Assembly (NCBI GenBank): GCA_013399875.1
Contig: VXAZ01014478.1
Location: forward strand, 89,729-153,728
Reading direction: 5' to 3'
Origin: Gymnorhina tibicen
Lineage: Eukaryota > Chordata > Aves > Passeriformes > Artamidae
Length of the DNA stretch: 64,000 nt
Numbering within the stretch: the first letter of the stretch is position 1; the number at the start of each line of letters is the position of its first letter. A program made the position numbers and the translations under genes. The notes beneath the pieces were generated by a model. It saw nothing but the letters and a program-made list of their open reading frames with translations, ran no database searches and was not told the DNA's origin. Positions 1 to 10,344 of the stretch are shown piece after piece.

Positions 1-56
1 TTTGCAGGCGGTTCTATTTAAAAGATGACTGGTGACTGAGATGTTACATTTGTTTG

Positions 57-137
57 GGGCTTTTTTTCTGTTTTTTGATTTGGTTTGGTTTTTTTGTGGT
101 TTTTTATTTGTTTTAGTTTTTGGGGTTTTTTGCCAGT
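57..137. repeat. T/G-rich low-complexity tract
   Basis: Runs of T broken by short G groups, with almost no C. It is a decayed homopolymer-like tract of the sort common beside avian retroelement insertions. No element is recognisable next to it. Confidence 0.7.
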
Positions 138-1351
138 AAACTTCCAAGGAAAACTTAAACTGCCTTAAATCAGAAAGATTATGATTATGACTCCGAGAAG
201 TAAAGAAGTGAGTACTTGCAGTGAAGCATGACTGAGAATGAGTTTCTCCTGTATTTGGTTACAGCCTTCTCTGCTACACAGGACACTTAATTTCCTGCAG
301 TAGGAAATGCACTGGGACACTGTGTACCTTATCTTTTGCTTCACTACAAATGTGGCATTCACATGTTAAACCCTGTCTTCAACAGTAGTGTAACTGTGCC
401 ATCCGTTAGCAACTCACGGTAATGTTTCCCTGAGCTTTCTCTGTGCAAGCTACAGAAATAAGCTCAAAATCTATTTTAAAGAATTACACTGGTTTGTAGT
501 TTCTATTTAGGTCCCTGAATTTTTTTTGGGCATACATCAGAAAAATCATATCTCCTATTAAAACTGATGATACAATATGGAGCTCAATTCTGAGTATTAG
601 TTGTATTTTATCAGCTTCTCTAGCTTTTGTGCCTGGAGCATTTTCTATTGTCTCCATTGTTCATTAGAAAAATATTTGGATATTGTAAGTTTAAATATTG
701 GATGACAGGAATCTCACAGGCTAAAGCTACACCTTTTTGATAGGCCTATTTGCCAGAATTTGAAACCCTAACAAAAAACTTGTAGGGTATCTGTTTTTTC
801 GATGCACATGGGGAAAATTCTGCAGGCCTAATTCAATGACAAATTGCAATAAATATTTCACAGAGCATAGGGAGAGATATTATTTGTGCTATAACACTAA
901 TTACATTTTGCTCCTCGTGCAGTAAGCACATTTTCAACTTAAAATCATCATTTAGACTGTACTGTGTATTGTAAGTAAGCAGTGTACAGTGCATAGCATC
1001 TCAACTACCATTACTCCACTAAAAATAATAAAAGATAAATTTAAAGCAACATTTTCCTCCATATAGATTTTCTTCTGAAATTTAATCTTTATACATTACC
1101 CAGAAGAAACAATGATATCCATTTTAAAAGCAGCGAAAGTTGAACACTGACAGCCACGTAATCTATAAATACATTGTGATTAAGAATTTGTTGTGAAAAG
1201 GTATGAAAATGTACATAATACACTACTCAAAACAAATTAGTAGTTCTTATCGAGCTCCAAACAACGTGAATTTAATCAAAATACATAAACCTTCTTGTAC
1301 AACAAAACCCATAATAGGGGAGGATTGTGTGTGTGCAGGCAAACATCATCA
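138..1351. other. Unique A+T-rich sequence, no gene seen
   Basis: No repeat family or convincing exon is visible. The short minus-strand frame at 165-362 has no coding-like features and looks like chance. If the open frame at 1352-1549 on the minus strand were a terminal exon, this stretch would be its 3' untranslated region, but I see no independent support for that. Confidence 0.5.
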
Positions 1352-1549
1352 ATGGCTCAAGATGATGTAGGATGCAGTCCAGTAGGGAATACTAATGCAG
1401 GAAAAGCAACTTTCAAAATTTCCGGCAAATTCAACATTTGTACTATTGCGTTTCTCCTTTCGAAGCTGTTCCCAGTTTGGTCCGTCTAAGCCTTGCAAGA
1501 CAATGTTGCTTATTGTAATGCCACCAAAGGACCCTCCATCTTTTGATCC
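1352..1549 (-). other. 66-codon open frame, possible exon or gene relic
   Basis: On the minus strand this frame is open for 66 codons between an upstream TAA (1550-1552) and tandem TGA TGA stops (1349-1351, then 1346-1348). It has no start codon, so it could only be part of a spliced exon or a relic. The translation includes GLDGPNWEQLRKEKRN, with mixed charge, and the DNA keeps four CpGs in about 90 bases, unusual for the neighbourhood. A weak splice acceptor (TTTTCACTAAG on the minus strand) sits immediately upstream. I do not recognise a protein family. The plus-strand frame at 1295-1489 overlaps it and looks less protein-like. It could equally be a conserved non-coding element or a chance frame. 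Confidence 0.3.
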
Positions 1550-1705
1550 TTAGTGAAAATACACTTTACTCCCCACCAGAAGTTTACAATTTTCTGAGGC
1601 CGTTGCACTATGCTTTTTGTTGGAAAAAGATCTTTCACTATGTGTCTCTTGCACTGGGGAGCTGGTGTTGAAGACAATAACAGCACATTTAATTTACCTA
1701 TATTT

Positions 1706-1759
1706 TGGAGACTTCAGTATGAAGGGCAATAATGGAGACTTCAGTATCAAGGGCAATAA
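1706..1759. repeat. Two-copy 27-bp tandem duplication
   Basis: Units 1706-1732 and 1733-1759 are head to tail and differ at one base (G/C in the middle). Near identity suggests a fairly recent replication-slippage or repair duplication. Confidence 0.95.
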
Positions 1760-2302
1760 AACTACAGAATATGAGTTGTGAGAGAAATTCTGTAACTGGC
1801 AGTCTCATCACATATGGTGGCTATGGCTAGAGGCAGGTCTCAGATTTTGTATCAAACTGCTGTTCCTCAGAACTGAGGTTTGTTGGACTTTAAACCTCAG
1901 CTTTGTTTTAACTTGGTTAACTACTGCACAAATTTTTTCACCATTTTATTTCTTTGACTTCCCTTTTTATAGGGCAACTGTAGTTTTATAGGCATAGTAG
2001 CCTCAACTAGTTATTTTGTTTAGACTCAGGTATTTATGACCATGCCATAATGACATAAGGTAGCTCAAGAAGAAGAACTGGACATCTAGCAGGCTCCAAA
2101 ATACAGGCATGGGATGACAAGAGATGGGGCAAAGACTGACATGGAGAAAGAGCATTTAATTTTTGCCCTTTAACAACATTCTGAACTTGAAAAAAAAGTA
2201 ACAAACAAACAAAAAACACCTGTCCTGCTGGGAACTGCAGTCAGTGGCTGAAGGTCATACTGGTGGGTTAAATGTATCTTAGTCATGTATATACGTTACT
2301 GT
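1760..2302. other. Unique sequence, nothing recognised
   Basis: Single-copy A+T-rich DNA. The minus-strand frame at 2034-2219 begins in an A/C-rich run and is not gene-like. Confidence 0.5.
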
Positions 2303-2356
2303 ATATAGATATAGATATAGATATAGATATAGATATAGATATAGATATAGATATAG
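2303..2356. repeat. (ATATAG)n microsatellite
   Basis: About nine perfect copies of a hexamer, ATATAG in register, ending abruptly at the border of the LTR-derived block that follows. Likely length-polymorphic. Confidence 0.97.
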
Positions 2357-2357
2357 T

Positions 2358-3668
2358 TGCAGTTTGACACTGGTTAGGCGCCAAGCATGAAAACCCATTT
2401 ACTTACTTGCCTCTGCTATAGCTGAGCAGAGAAGGGGAAATTGAAAGTTCGTTTTCATAGGGTGAAATAAGGATCATTGAGGAAAACAGCAAAAAACATC
2501 AAGGCAAAACAGGTCCAAACTTAACAGTAAAAAGAAGATCTATTACTAACAGAATTAAAAGTAAAAAAATAAGAAGAAACCAAAGCAAACTTTCAAAACA
2601 CCTTCCCCTTCCAGTACCTCCCTCTTTCCACCAACCCGCACAAGGGAAACAAACATGTGGTTTGGTCAGTGTTTCATGTCTCAAGAGTCTTTCTTTATGT
2701 TTAAGGAAAAGAGTTTCTTCTGCTGTGCAGTGGTATTCTTCCCATGAAAGATAGTTCTCTGCAAACTTCTCTAGCGTAGTTTCAAAACTTCACAAGCAAC
2801 AGTCTGCCTGAAAATCTGCTGCAGTGAAAAATATCCCTCCCATGAATCTTGCAGTCTTCCCACGCTGCCATCATGGGTCATAATAGTCATGGGGTTTTAG
2901 TCTTTTAAGGATGAGCTATTCCACCCTGAAAGCAAAGGCTCTCTTCAATCTCTAAAAGCCTTTTACAACTTCTATAGGCTCTATGGTTGAGAACTTTTTT
3001 TCACAATCTGCACGTGGATTTCTGCATTCCCCCCATGTACCTCACCTCCTGAATAATAGGGAAAAACAAATTGCTGTATTATAGTCCTCACCACGGCTTG
3101 CAAGGAGAATTTCAGCTCTGGCGCTGGGAGCACCTCCTCTCTTTCCCTTCCCCCAGTGACCTCGGTGTCACCATGTTCTTCTTCTCACATGATCTCACTT
3201 TTCCTGTTGCAGCTGCAAAGCTGATCTTGTCTGGGCTCTGCATCGGGAAAGACTTGCCCTGTCTCTCATTGCTGGCTGCGTGGTGGTTTTTCTCCAATTC
3301 GGCATGAGCCATGCCGGCTGCGCGGAAGGGCCTGCCGGCCCAGCACGGGCCGCAGCGGCCTCAGATGAATTCTCGTCAGCACGGTCCCAGCTCAGTTTGG
3401 GGGTTTTCCCACCACACAGCTCCGGGGTGGCTTTCTCGGCAGCCCAGCCCCACACCGCTGCGCCGGGGGGCTCCGGTGCCCGCTGCGGAAGGATTCCCCC
3501 TTGCCACCCCTCAAAGGGGGAGCAGGAAAAAGGAACTTGTTCCACTTCCTCCTTTAAATATGTACATCACAGAGGCATTACCAGCTTATTTAACTGGTCT
3601 AACAACCTGTTTATCAGCTATGGGCTTCTGTATCACAGAAGTTTTCCAAACTGCTAAAACCACCACAT
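2358..3668 (-). mobile_element. Decayed avian LTR retroelement block, minus orientation
   Basis: The order of landmarks matches a very common avian LTR-like interspersed repeat read on its reverse strand. There is a GACACTGGTTAGG-type terminus near 2367, an A-rich stretch at 2500-2590 that would hold the poly(A) signal region of the minus-strand element, then long pyrimidine-rich sequence. Around 3105-3190 is a 'CTCTGGCGCTGGGAGCACCTCC ... CTTCTCACATGATCTCACT' type segment, and around 3560-3580 the motif CACAGAGGCATTACCAGC. The 3295-3510 part is CpG-rich. All open frames here (3071-3676, several frames and strands) fall within the element and are not host genes. I recognise the pattern from general knowledge of bird genomes but cannot give a reliable family name. 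Borders are approximate and no target duplication was found. Confidence 0.65.
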
Positions 3669-4727
3669 ATATATAAGTCACTTTCAGACTTCAGTATTTT
3701 CAGTGTTTTAGGGAACAGAAACTACTTCCAATGAGAATTGGGTCTCCTTGCAAATATTTAATTTCTGAAGCTACAGGCCCTACAGCAACTGTGAATTTTC
3801 ATGATCATCCTTTTATTTTTAAATACAGTCATTAGTTTTTCTATGTTTTATGGAAAAGCTCAGAGAAATTTAATTTTATTGTACTGGGACTCAGGAATTT
3901 TACACAGGTGAGTTCATAATTGCCTGTATTTTTAAATGTCTAAGAAAGTCTTGACCTAGGCTAACTCTACCAAATAATGCTTATGCAACATTCAGAAATT
4001 ATAACAAACATTCCAAGAAGTAGGTTAGATGTGGCTGTGATGTTCTGAGGAAGAAAAATATTTAGGTGTTTGCTGAGGAAGAAGAATGTCTAGGTGTTTG
4101 GATATGAGCTTTTCCATTTCAAGCTGGCTTTGATAATAGCACAGCCCATTTCATTCACTAACATCAGTGTGGCCCTTTGAAGGTTCTGAATTCTGTGAAA
4201 AATACCAATTCCTGTTGTCTTGAATAGATCGTAGACAGACATGAATTTAAAGTAGACCTGGTAAAGTCCAAGACAAATGTTTATAAATTTGGAGTGGATG
4301 ATCTTTGCACAGAGAAGACAAATACAGTCCTAGAAATGCTACATATTTAATTTTGCAACATGTTCTAGTGTCTTATTTGTCTGACCTAGAAAACAATAAT
4401 ATTATAAATATTAACAGTGATGACAATAAATAATTTCATTTATATTGCTTTGCACTTTTATCACAATATTCACCCTGAAGTTCACTAAAGCATTCAGATA
4501 GAAAATAAGGTATATTGTGATTTATGGACATGTACTCTATTATATCATGCTCATATATGTAACTTCATGGCTAAAGTCAAAGTCTTTAATAAATGGATAT
4601 TTACCTTCTCTTATTCTCCAACATGTTTACCAAAACTGAATTGAGTATCTCCAAAACTTAAATATTATCTTCTATACCTTGAAATAGAAAAAAGAATCTA
4701 ATTAAATTATAACATGGTTTCCTATTC
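3669..4727. other. Unique sequence with one small tandem duplication
   Basis: No exon or known repeat apart from the 28-bp duplication at 4045-4100. A perfect donor-like CAG|GTGAGT occurs with its GT at 3908, but no open frame or convincing acceptor leads into it. Confidence 0.5.
4045..4100. repeat. Two-copy 28-bp tandem duplication
   Basis: Units 4045-4072 and 4073-4100 both run from CTGAGGAAGAA to TAGGTGTTTG and differ at three positions in the centre, so this duplication is older than the one at 1706. Confidence 0.9.
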
Positions 4728-4955
4728 TGTGAAGAAAGGGACCACAGTGGGTCATCCAGTCCAACCTCCCTGCTCAAGCAGAGTCATCCTAGAGCACATG
4801 GCACAGGATTGCACCCAGAGAGTTCTTGAATATCTCCAGTGAGGGAGACTCTCCAGCCTCTCCAGAGAAAGCTTTTCTTCATGTTCAGGTTCAGCTTCCT
4901 GTTCATGAGTTTCTGCCCGTTGTCACTTGTCCTATTGCTTAGCACTGCTGAGGAA
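4728..4955 (-). mobile_element. CR1 LINE 3'-region fragment
   Basis: Reads as the reverse complement of the CR1 3' untranslated region. The sequence runs through GTCATCCAGTCCAACCTCCC, then a 'GAATATCTCCAGTGAGGGAGACTC' type segment, then a segment corresponding to the 'CCCGTTGTCACTTGTCCT' region. CR1 is the dominant bird LINE. The copy lacks both the extreme 3' tail and the ORFs, as expected for a 5'-truncated, decayed insertion. Confidence 0.9.
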
Positions 4956-5047
4956 TAATGGCAAATACTATATAGAACACAAGAAATGATGTATCATTAT
5001 CTTATTTATCTCTCAGAGCTTGTACCTTGGCTTCTTTCCTAAGCATT

Positions 5048-5584
5048 CCCTTTGTCCCGGGTTACAGTGTATTCTATTACCATGAGCTGTTGAGACCAGG
5101 TGTAGCGATGTTCCTTGCCTCCTCCCTCTGGACTACCTCCTGTTAATGGGCCCATCAGTGCCTTGCCCTATGACTCACCATCCCATTGTGAGATGCTCCG
5201 CCCAGGGGGAAGGAGCCAAGCATTCTCACCAGGATAAAAATCTGGGGCCTGGAACAGCAGGGGCAGACTTACCTACTGGGATCCCAGAGGACAAGATCTA
5301 CACCGCTGGATTTTCCAAGGAAGACCAGACCCTCCTACAACACTGCTGGACCTTCAGAGGAAGACCAGACCTTTCAACAGAACCATCACTCCAGGAGGAC
5401 TGCAGTCACCATTTGATTGGACTGCTACCAACCCCCCGATTATCAGGGGGTCAGGTTTGTGCTCTGACCTTGTAGGTGGGTTGGTTTTTTTTGTATTATT
5501 GCATTTAATTTATTTTTTTTCCTATCAAATTGTATTTCTGACTTTGACTCTCTCACTAGTTTGCTTTCAAACTAGTACACCCTT
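5048..5584 (+). mobile_element. Solo LTR, ERVL-like, with 5-bp target duplications
   Basis: The LTR proper is 5053-5579 (527 bp). It starts TGTCCCGGGT and ends CTAGTACA, giving the TG...CA ends of a retroviral LTR. It is flanked by perfect CCCTT duplications at 5048-5052 and 5580-5584. No retroviral internal sequence is present, so this is a solo LTR left by recombination between two LTRs. A TATA-like ATAAAAA lies at 5234-5240 and orients it plus. An imperfect 40-bp internal tandem repeat (5305-5344, 5345-5384) centres on GGAAGACCAGACC. The 109-codon frame at 5146-5475 lies wholly inside the LTR and is not a host gene. A 5-bp duplication fits ERVL-type integrases. The class call is inference; the LTR identity is seen. 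Confidence 0.93.
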
Positions 5585-8500
5585 CCAGTTCTGAAAGGGA
5601 ATTTTTCTAGAGAAATATGAAATAAAACTGACAAAATCTATCCTCAGTATTCTTGTATTTACATTCGAGAATTTAAAACAAGTTTTACACACAGTTTTTT
5701 TCCCCCATCTGTGGAAAAAGACTTTTCTTAAGGATCAGTAAAACTAAATAATATTTTAGGTTTCTACATTGAATATCTGAATATGCAGTGCTTAATTTCA
5801 AGCCTTTGAGTAGCCTGAACATTTTAAGAATGTGTTAAGGCTTGGCAGAACTTGAAATCTGAATAATGCACTCAGCAATAGTACAATTAATAGAATCAGT
5901 GTTTAGGTGCAATGTGGAAAGCCCATTTAATTAGTTCTTTCCTGGGAAATATGTAAAATGTTGAATCCTGACTTTTTATTTTCATTGAGGGAATCTATCA
6001 AACGCATCTCTATGAATAAGCACATCTACTATTCATTATTAGATGTTCACAAGATATAGTCTCTCAGAGCTGCATATTCCATATTCTGACTTTCCTTTGA
6101 TCATTGGATACAGAAGAACTACCTTGATTATTTTTGGGATCATGGAGTAGGAACCATATATATTTCCTCTTTGTTAATTAAATCTGAAATAGTGAAAAAA
6201 CAATTTCTCATAGAGAATTACACTTAATAACATATAAAAATACAGTGCTTGAAAAGAGAAATGTTCTATGACATAATTGTTTCTTAATTTTCCCCAAACC
6301 AAGCAAAATAAAATGAAAAATAGATGGATGCCCAGAGCTTCTTAACAGAGTTTATACAGTGTGCCTTTTAACAGACTACTATAACATTGTTTAAACTCAG
6401 TGTTTCAAGTCTGAATGCTGGTCTCTACATTAAACCCTTTGATATTAAACACTTGTTTAACTAGATAACTTTTATCTACTGAAAAAAGTGCAGTTCTAAA
6501 TCATCATGCTGTGACGTGTTGTATCAATGCATTCTTGAAACAACTTATCATACTTCATTACAGACATGAAGGCCAAAGAGATATTTCCACAAACATTCAA
6601 TACAAACACAAGTTTCACAAAGGGTATGTAGAATCTAAAGCTACCTTTAGACAACTGTGTGATAATATTTGTGCTCTTAAAATACAATTAATATTTCCGT
6701 AAACATTTTTTTAATCATTAGTGTTTACATAAAAGTCCAGTTGCTGAGATTCACAGTCATACTCTTTTTAAAAATGTGACCCTGACAATACTGCCTCTGC
6801 CTGGAAAGCAAAAACCAGACACTAAAATATCGAACTCCACAATGCACAATTTTGTGATAGAACCTCACATATAACTACTGTTTCGTTTGCACGGGGTAAA
6901 TTAGATTACATGCAGAAAGCAGTCAGGAAGAAAATATCAGAAGGGTACTTGGAAAGTGAGCTCCTGCTCCGATATATGCAACAGTGCTCCTCCCATCTGT
7001 ACTGGGATCCCTGTGGAAAACACTGTGTTCTACACAGTGGCTCTGGATAATCCATGCCTGCTCTGTCGGGCCCCAGGTTTAGGGCTTGAGAAGCCCAAAT
7101 GTTAGTGTGAGCAGCTGCTTTTAGGGAGCCTGTTGGCATGTCCCACATCAGTCTGTGCTGTGCTGGTGGGTGCTGTGACAGAGATAACATTACAAAATGT
7201 CAGGACATGGTATGTGGTTCCCTTTGTTTTGCAAAATAAAGGGTGGAACAGCACGGGAGGGAGAATAGGACCTCTCCATGAATGGGATCTGCACAGGGTG
7301 CTGTAGGAAAGTTGACCCTTGGTCTGTGCTGCATGAAAGAAGGGTTGTCAGGATACAAAGGCTGCAAAGTGTACTTTCTACCTATAGTCCTCTTTATAAT
7401 CTCCTATTTAAACAGCTATTTTAGTACACATTGTGTTATTGGGCCTTTTTCACTGAGACCTGCAAAAACCTTTGCACTGCCCTACACCTCCCTGCTCCCA
7501 CCCTCCCCTGAAGGGCAGAACACTCTAATTACGCTTTTCCAATCATACAGGCCTGCAGAGGCTTTCACACTTTCACCACCAGATCTACATTCATACAATT
7601 TTGTGACCATAATTCTATTGATCTTCACTTTTATTTTCTCATGTTAATCTTTTTCTCTATCCATGAAAATCACTTAGCTGATCCAGAGCACTCAAAACAC
7701 TTGAGACATCTGTTAAATGTGTTTTGTAGGCTGCAATTAATGAGGTATTCCATATGCATCTGGGAAATCAGAGATAGTTAGTTGATACTGTGATATTTCA
7801 CATGAAGAATGGGTGAGTTGAACTTGCTGTGACTACTGTGACTTCATTGGTTGTTTCCTACTTTTTCTTTGTATGTGCACTGAAAGAGATTGAAGTGCAT
7901 AAATGTGCTGTTATTTTCTGCCATCACGTGACCTTACATATTCTCTTGTGTAAACACTCAGGGTAAACAGAATTTTTTCCTGATAGCCCTGTTTCTCTGA
8001 ATAGACTTAGAGGTACCTCTTATTGTTTGTGAACACCATATATTTCCTTCTTGTATTGCAAACTTCGGTTTAATAGCTGGCCTCTTTCTTCTTGCTGTCT
8101 TTTCCCTTCAGTCTTTGACTAGAATTTTCAGGATAGTAATTCAAGACACTTACATAAAATTGATAACTTAGTAGCACTAGCTTGTGTTTATCCAGTAAGT
8201 CTGTATTGCTAGGTAGGTTGTATAAGGCAGAAACTATCTGACATGAGTCTGTAAATGTGTTTAGTGGGAGATTTTTTGATAAAGGGATTGGAAAGGAGCA
8301 AACCTTTTTGATCACTCCTAAGAGATTACACAAGAAATCCCATGAGTCAAGTAGAAATCCCTATCAACCAGGCTGTCACAAGAAAATTTTATTTAATTAT
8401 CAGTACATTTACTTCCTTATGCTTATGCCAGAGTCCGATGTTAGACTACAGTGCTCATACTTCGGTAAAAGGTTTGACCTATGCTAGCTCTCCAAGAAGG

Positions 8501-9884
8501 CAATTTTAGCCTTGGAATAAACAGCTGGACTGCAAGTTTCAATTCTCAGGACAGGATCTCAGTCACAAGGTCTGACTGCAATAAAAGTATTGAGAGACCC
8601 TTAGACTGATGAATAGTCCAAACACTGAAGACGTAGAAAATTAAAGCCCTCATTTTGTTTCTGGATTCAGATGAGTTTCTGCAAGAATCATATATGAGGC
8701 AAACAGCCAGAATAGGACAGTATGTTCTCTGGAAAACCACTGAATGCATAGGACTCATGATGTTTTTTAGTTACAGTTGCTGTTTTGAATAAAGAACAGA
8801 AATACAATAGTGTCAATATCCTGCCATGTAGAAACACCTGTGATTGATGCAACCTACCTTCTGGACTTAGGAGGATGGTAGGTACTTTCCCTAGTTTGCA
8901 TGAGCATGAGATCTGGTTCATAATTTTCACCTACAATCAGAATGAACAGGTCTCAAATCAATGTCCTTATGATTTCGTGTCCCTAAATTATAAAACAAAA
9001 TTCTATTTTAAAAAATGGGAAAAGAATGCCAGTCTGTTGCAGTAAAAATACTTACTTTGCACAATATCCTCCCTGAAATTTTGTTTTTACCTGGTAAAGG
9101 ACAGTCTATTTCTTGCATGTGTGGGGAGTACAGTGCAGGATAAGATAAAGTGTGCTTGTAACATACTGCAGATATTTGCTGCTATCAGTTGATTCTGATC
9201 AGTATTCTAGCTGTCCCACGTGAATCTGCTGAATAGGTATTGTATCGTCACCTCCTGTATCTGAATCTGTGACATTTCCGTGTAAATTCTTAAAAAAACC
9301 CCCAAACAACAACAAAACCCTCAAGCAAACAAAGAAATAAACAAAAAACCCCAACAAACAAAGAAACAAAACCCACATAACCTCCCACAAGACACACAAG
9401 GTGAAACACAGACAGTGCAGGAAAGAAGTTAGTTCAAGCTGACAGGGGTTAGGAACACAGTCTGTGAAGCAAAATTCTCCCGATTCTTGGTTTATGCTTA
9501 ATTTCCACAATTACCATAAACAATCCCATTTACAAAACACACTATTGGATTTTTCAGAGCACAAAGCCTGAGGCTTGGCATGCAGGTTCATTTCTAGACT
9601 GGGTGTGGGGGGACTCTGTATGTGTGTGTTTATTTTGTTCTCTTTCCTTTTTAATATGCATTCTAAAACACGTAGAATGGGTAAAAATTTTAAAGTGTTC
9701 AGAATGTTACTGCAGTGCAATGTGCGTGTTTATATAACCATCACGAAAAGCACAGAGGAAGATAGCTTTGAACCTGGGCTCTCTGAAAAAATTTTTCTTC
9801 AACAGAGAGAAAATAAGGAAAAATACTTAGTTAAACTGCTGGCCAAACTCTTATTGTTTGTACCACTCCTGGAAAAGACCCTGG
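5585..9884. other. Unique A+T-rich sequence, no gene recognised
   Basis: Over 4 kb without a recognisable transposon or convincing exon. Open frames at 6906-7190, 7282-7647, 8070-8333 and 9199-9510 lack coding features, and the last is partly made from the A/C-rich tract at 9286-9372. The 138-codon frame 9575-9991 is the longest plus-strand frame here and overlaps the leader of the candidate exon downstream. I see no domain in it and treat it as chance. Confidence 0.5.
9286..9372. repeat. A/C-rich low-complexity tract
   Basis: Decayed AACAAAC/AAACCCC-type tract, G almost absent. On the opposite strand this is a T/G tract like several others in the window. Confidence 0.8.
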
Positions 9885-10242
9885 GGAGCAGCAGCAGAAT
9901 CTGTGCTATTGATTGGCTGGTTAAAGAGAGGCCTATTAGATTGAGACAGGCTAGATTGATTATACAGCAGCAGAAGGAGCTCAGATTCTGAGCTGAGTGA
10001 ACGTCAGGGTGAGAGAGAGGGAGAGCAAGTGAGAGAAAGCGCGCAATAGAGGGAGACTGTACCCACTATAGCATCAGTATGTGACAGCTGGTGCCTGATA
10101 ACACTGATATTGAGCTCCTTCAGTGGAGAACTTGCTGAGCTACCCTTTTTTTAATTTGCAAGAGGATGCCAGCTCTAAGCCAGTGCAACTGACGACAGAC
10201 TGGGTCTTGGAATAGTTCATTTTACTTACAATTACATCTCTC
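9885..10242 (+). promoter_or_regulatory. Putative promoter and 5' leader with two upstream ORFs
   Basis: This block precedes the candidate first exon and looks less decayed than its surroundings. It holds an inverted CCAAT box (ATTGG, 9912-9916) and a GA-rich stretch (about 10009-10040). There are two upstream ATGs. The first, 10079-10081, is followed at once by TGA, a start-stop element of the kind known to stall ribosomes. The second opens an eight-residue frame (10166-10192, MPALSQCN then TGA). An in-frame TAG at 10213-10215 separates the leader from the ATG at 10243. No TATA box is obvious and it is not a CpG island. The promoter role and the transcription start are inferred. Confidence 0.4.
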
Positions 10243-10344
10243 ATGTTCTGCATCTCTGAAGAAAGGCTTATTACGGAAGACAAAAATTCATCTTCTCCCT
10301 TTACCTCACATAATATTGATGATATACAGAGTTTGATCTTCCAG
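10243..10344 (+). CDS. Candidate coding first exon (34 codons) with strong splice donor
   Basis: ATG at 10243 opens a frame of exactly 34 codons that ends in CAG directly before GTAAGG (GT at 10345-10346), a near-consensus donor used in phase 0. An in-frame TAG at 10213-10215 makes this ATG the first possible start. The start context is weak (C at -3, T at +4), and two small upstream ORFs precede it. The peptide begins MFCISEERLITEDKN, continues with a serine-rich stretch and ends in SLIFQ. It has no signal peptide or membrane segment, so it would be a cytosolic N-terminal extension. If not spliced, the frame continues only 11 codons into the intron before TAA. I could not match it to a gene. 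The pattern (leader, short unique N-terminus, then donor) is typical of an alternative promoter of a large, often neuronal, gene whose shared exons lie further along the plus strand outside this window. Confidence 0.42.

Noticed and set aside
3071..3676. Cluster of overlapping frames in a CpG-rich patch, considered as a CpG-island first exon
   Set aside because: The surrounding motifs match an avian LTR-type repeat in order and spacing, which explains the composition and the frames.
3890..3913. Perfect CAG|GTGAGT donor
   Set aside because: No open frame or acceptor leads to it; such 8-mers are expected by chance in 64 kb.
5146..5475. 109-codon plus-strand frame
   Set aside because: Lies entirely inside the solo LTR bounded by target duplications; LTRs do not encode host proteins.
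9575..9991. 138-codon plus-strand frame upstream of the candidate exon
   Set aside because: No domain, begins in T-rich sequence, ends inside the leader block, and no promoter or splice signals fit it.
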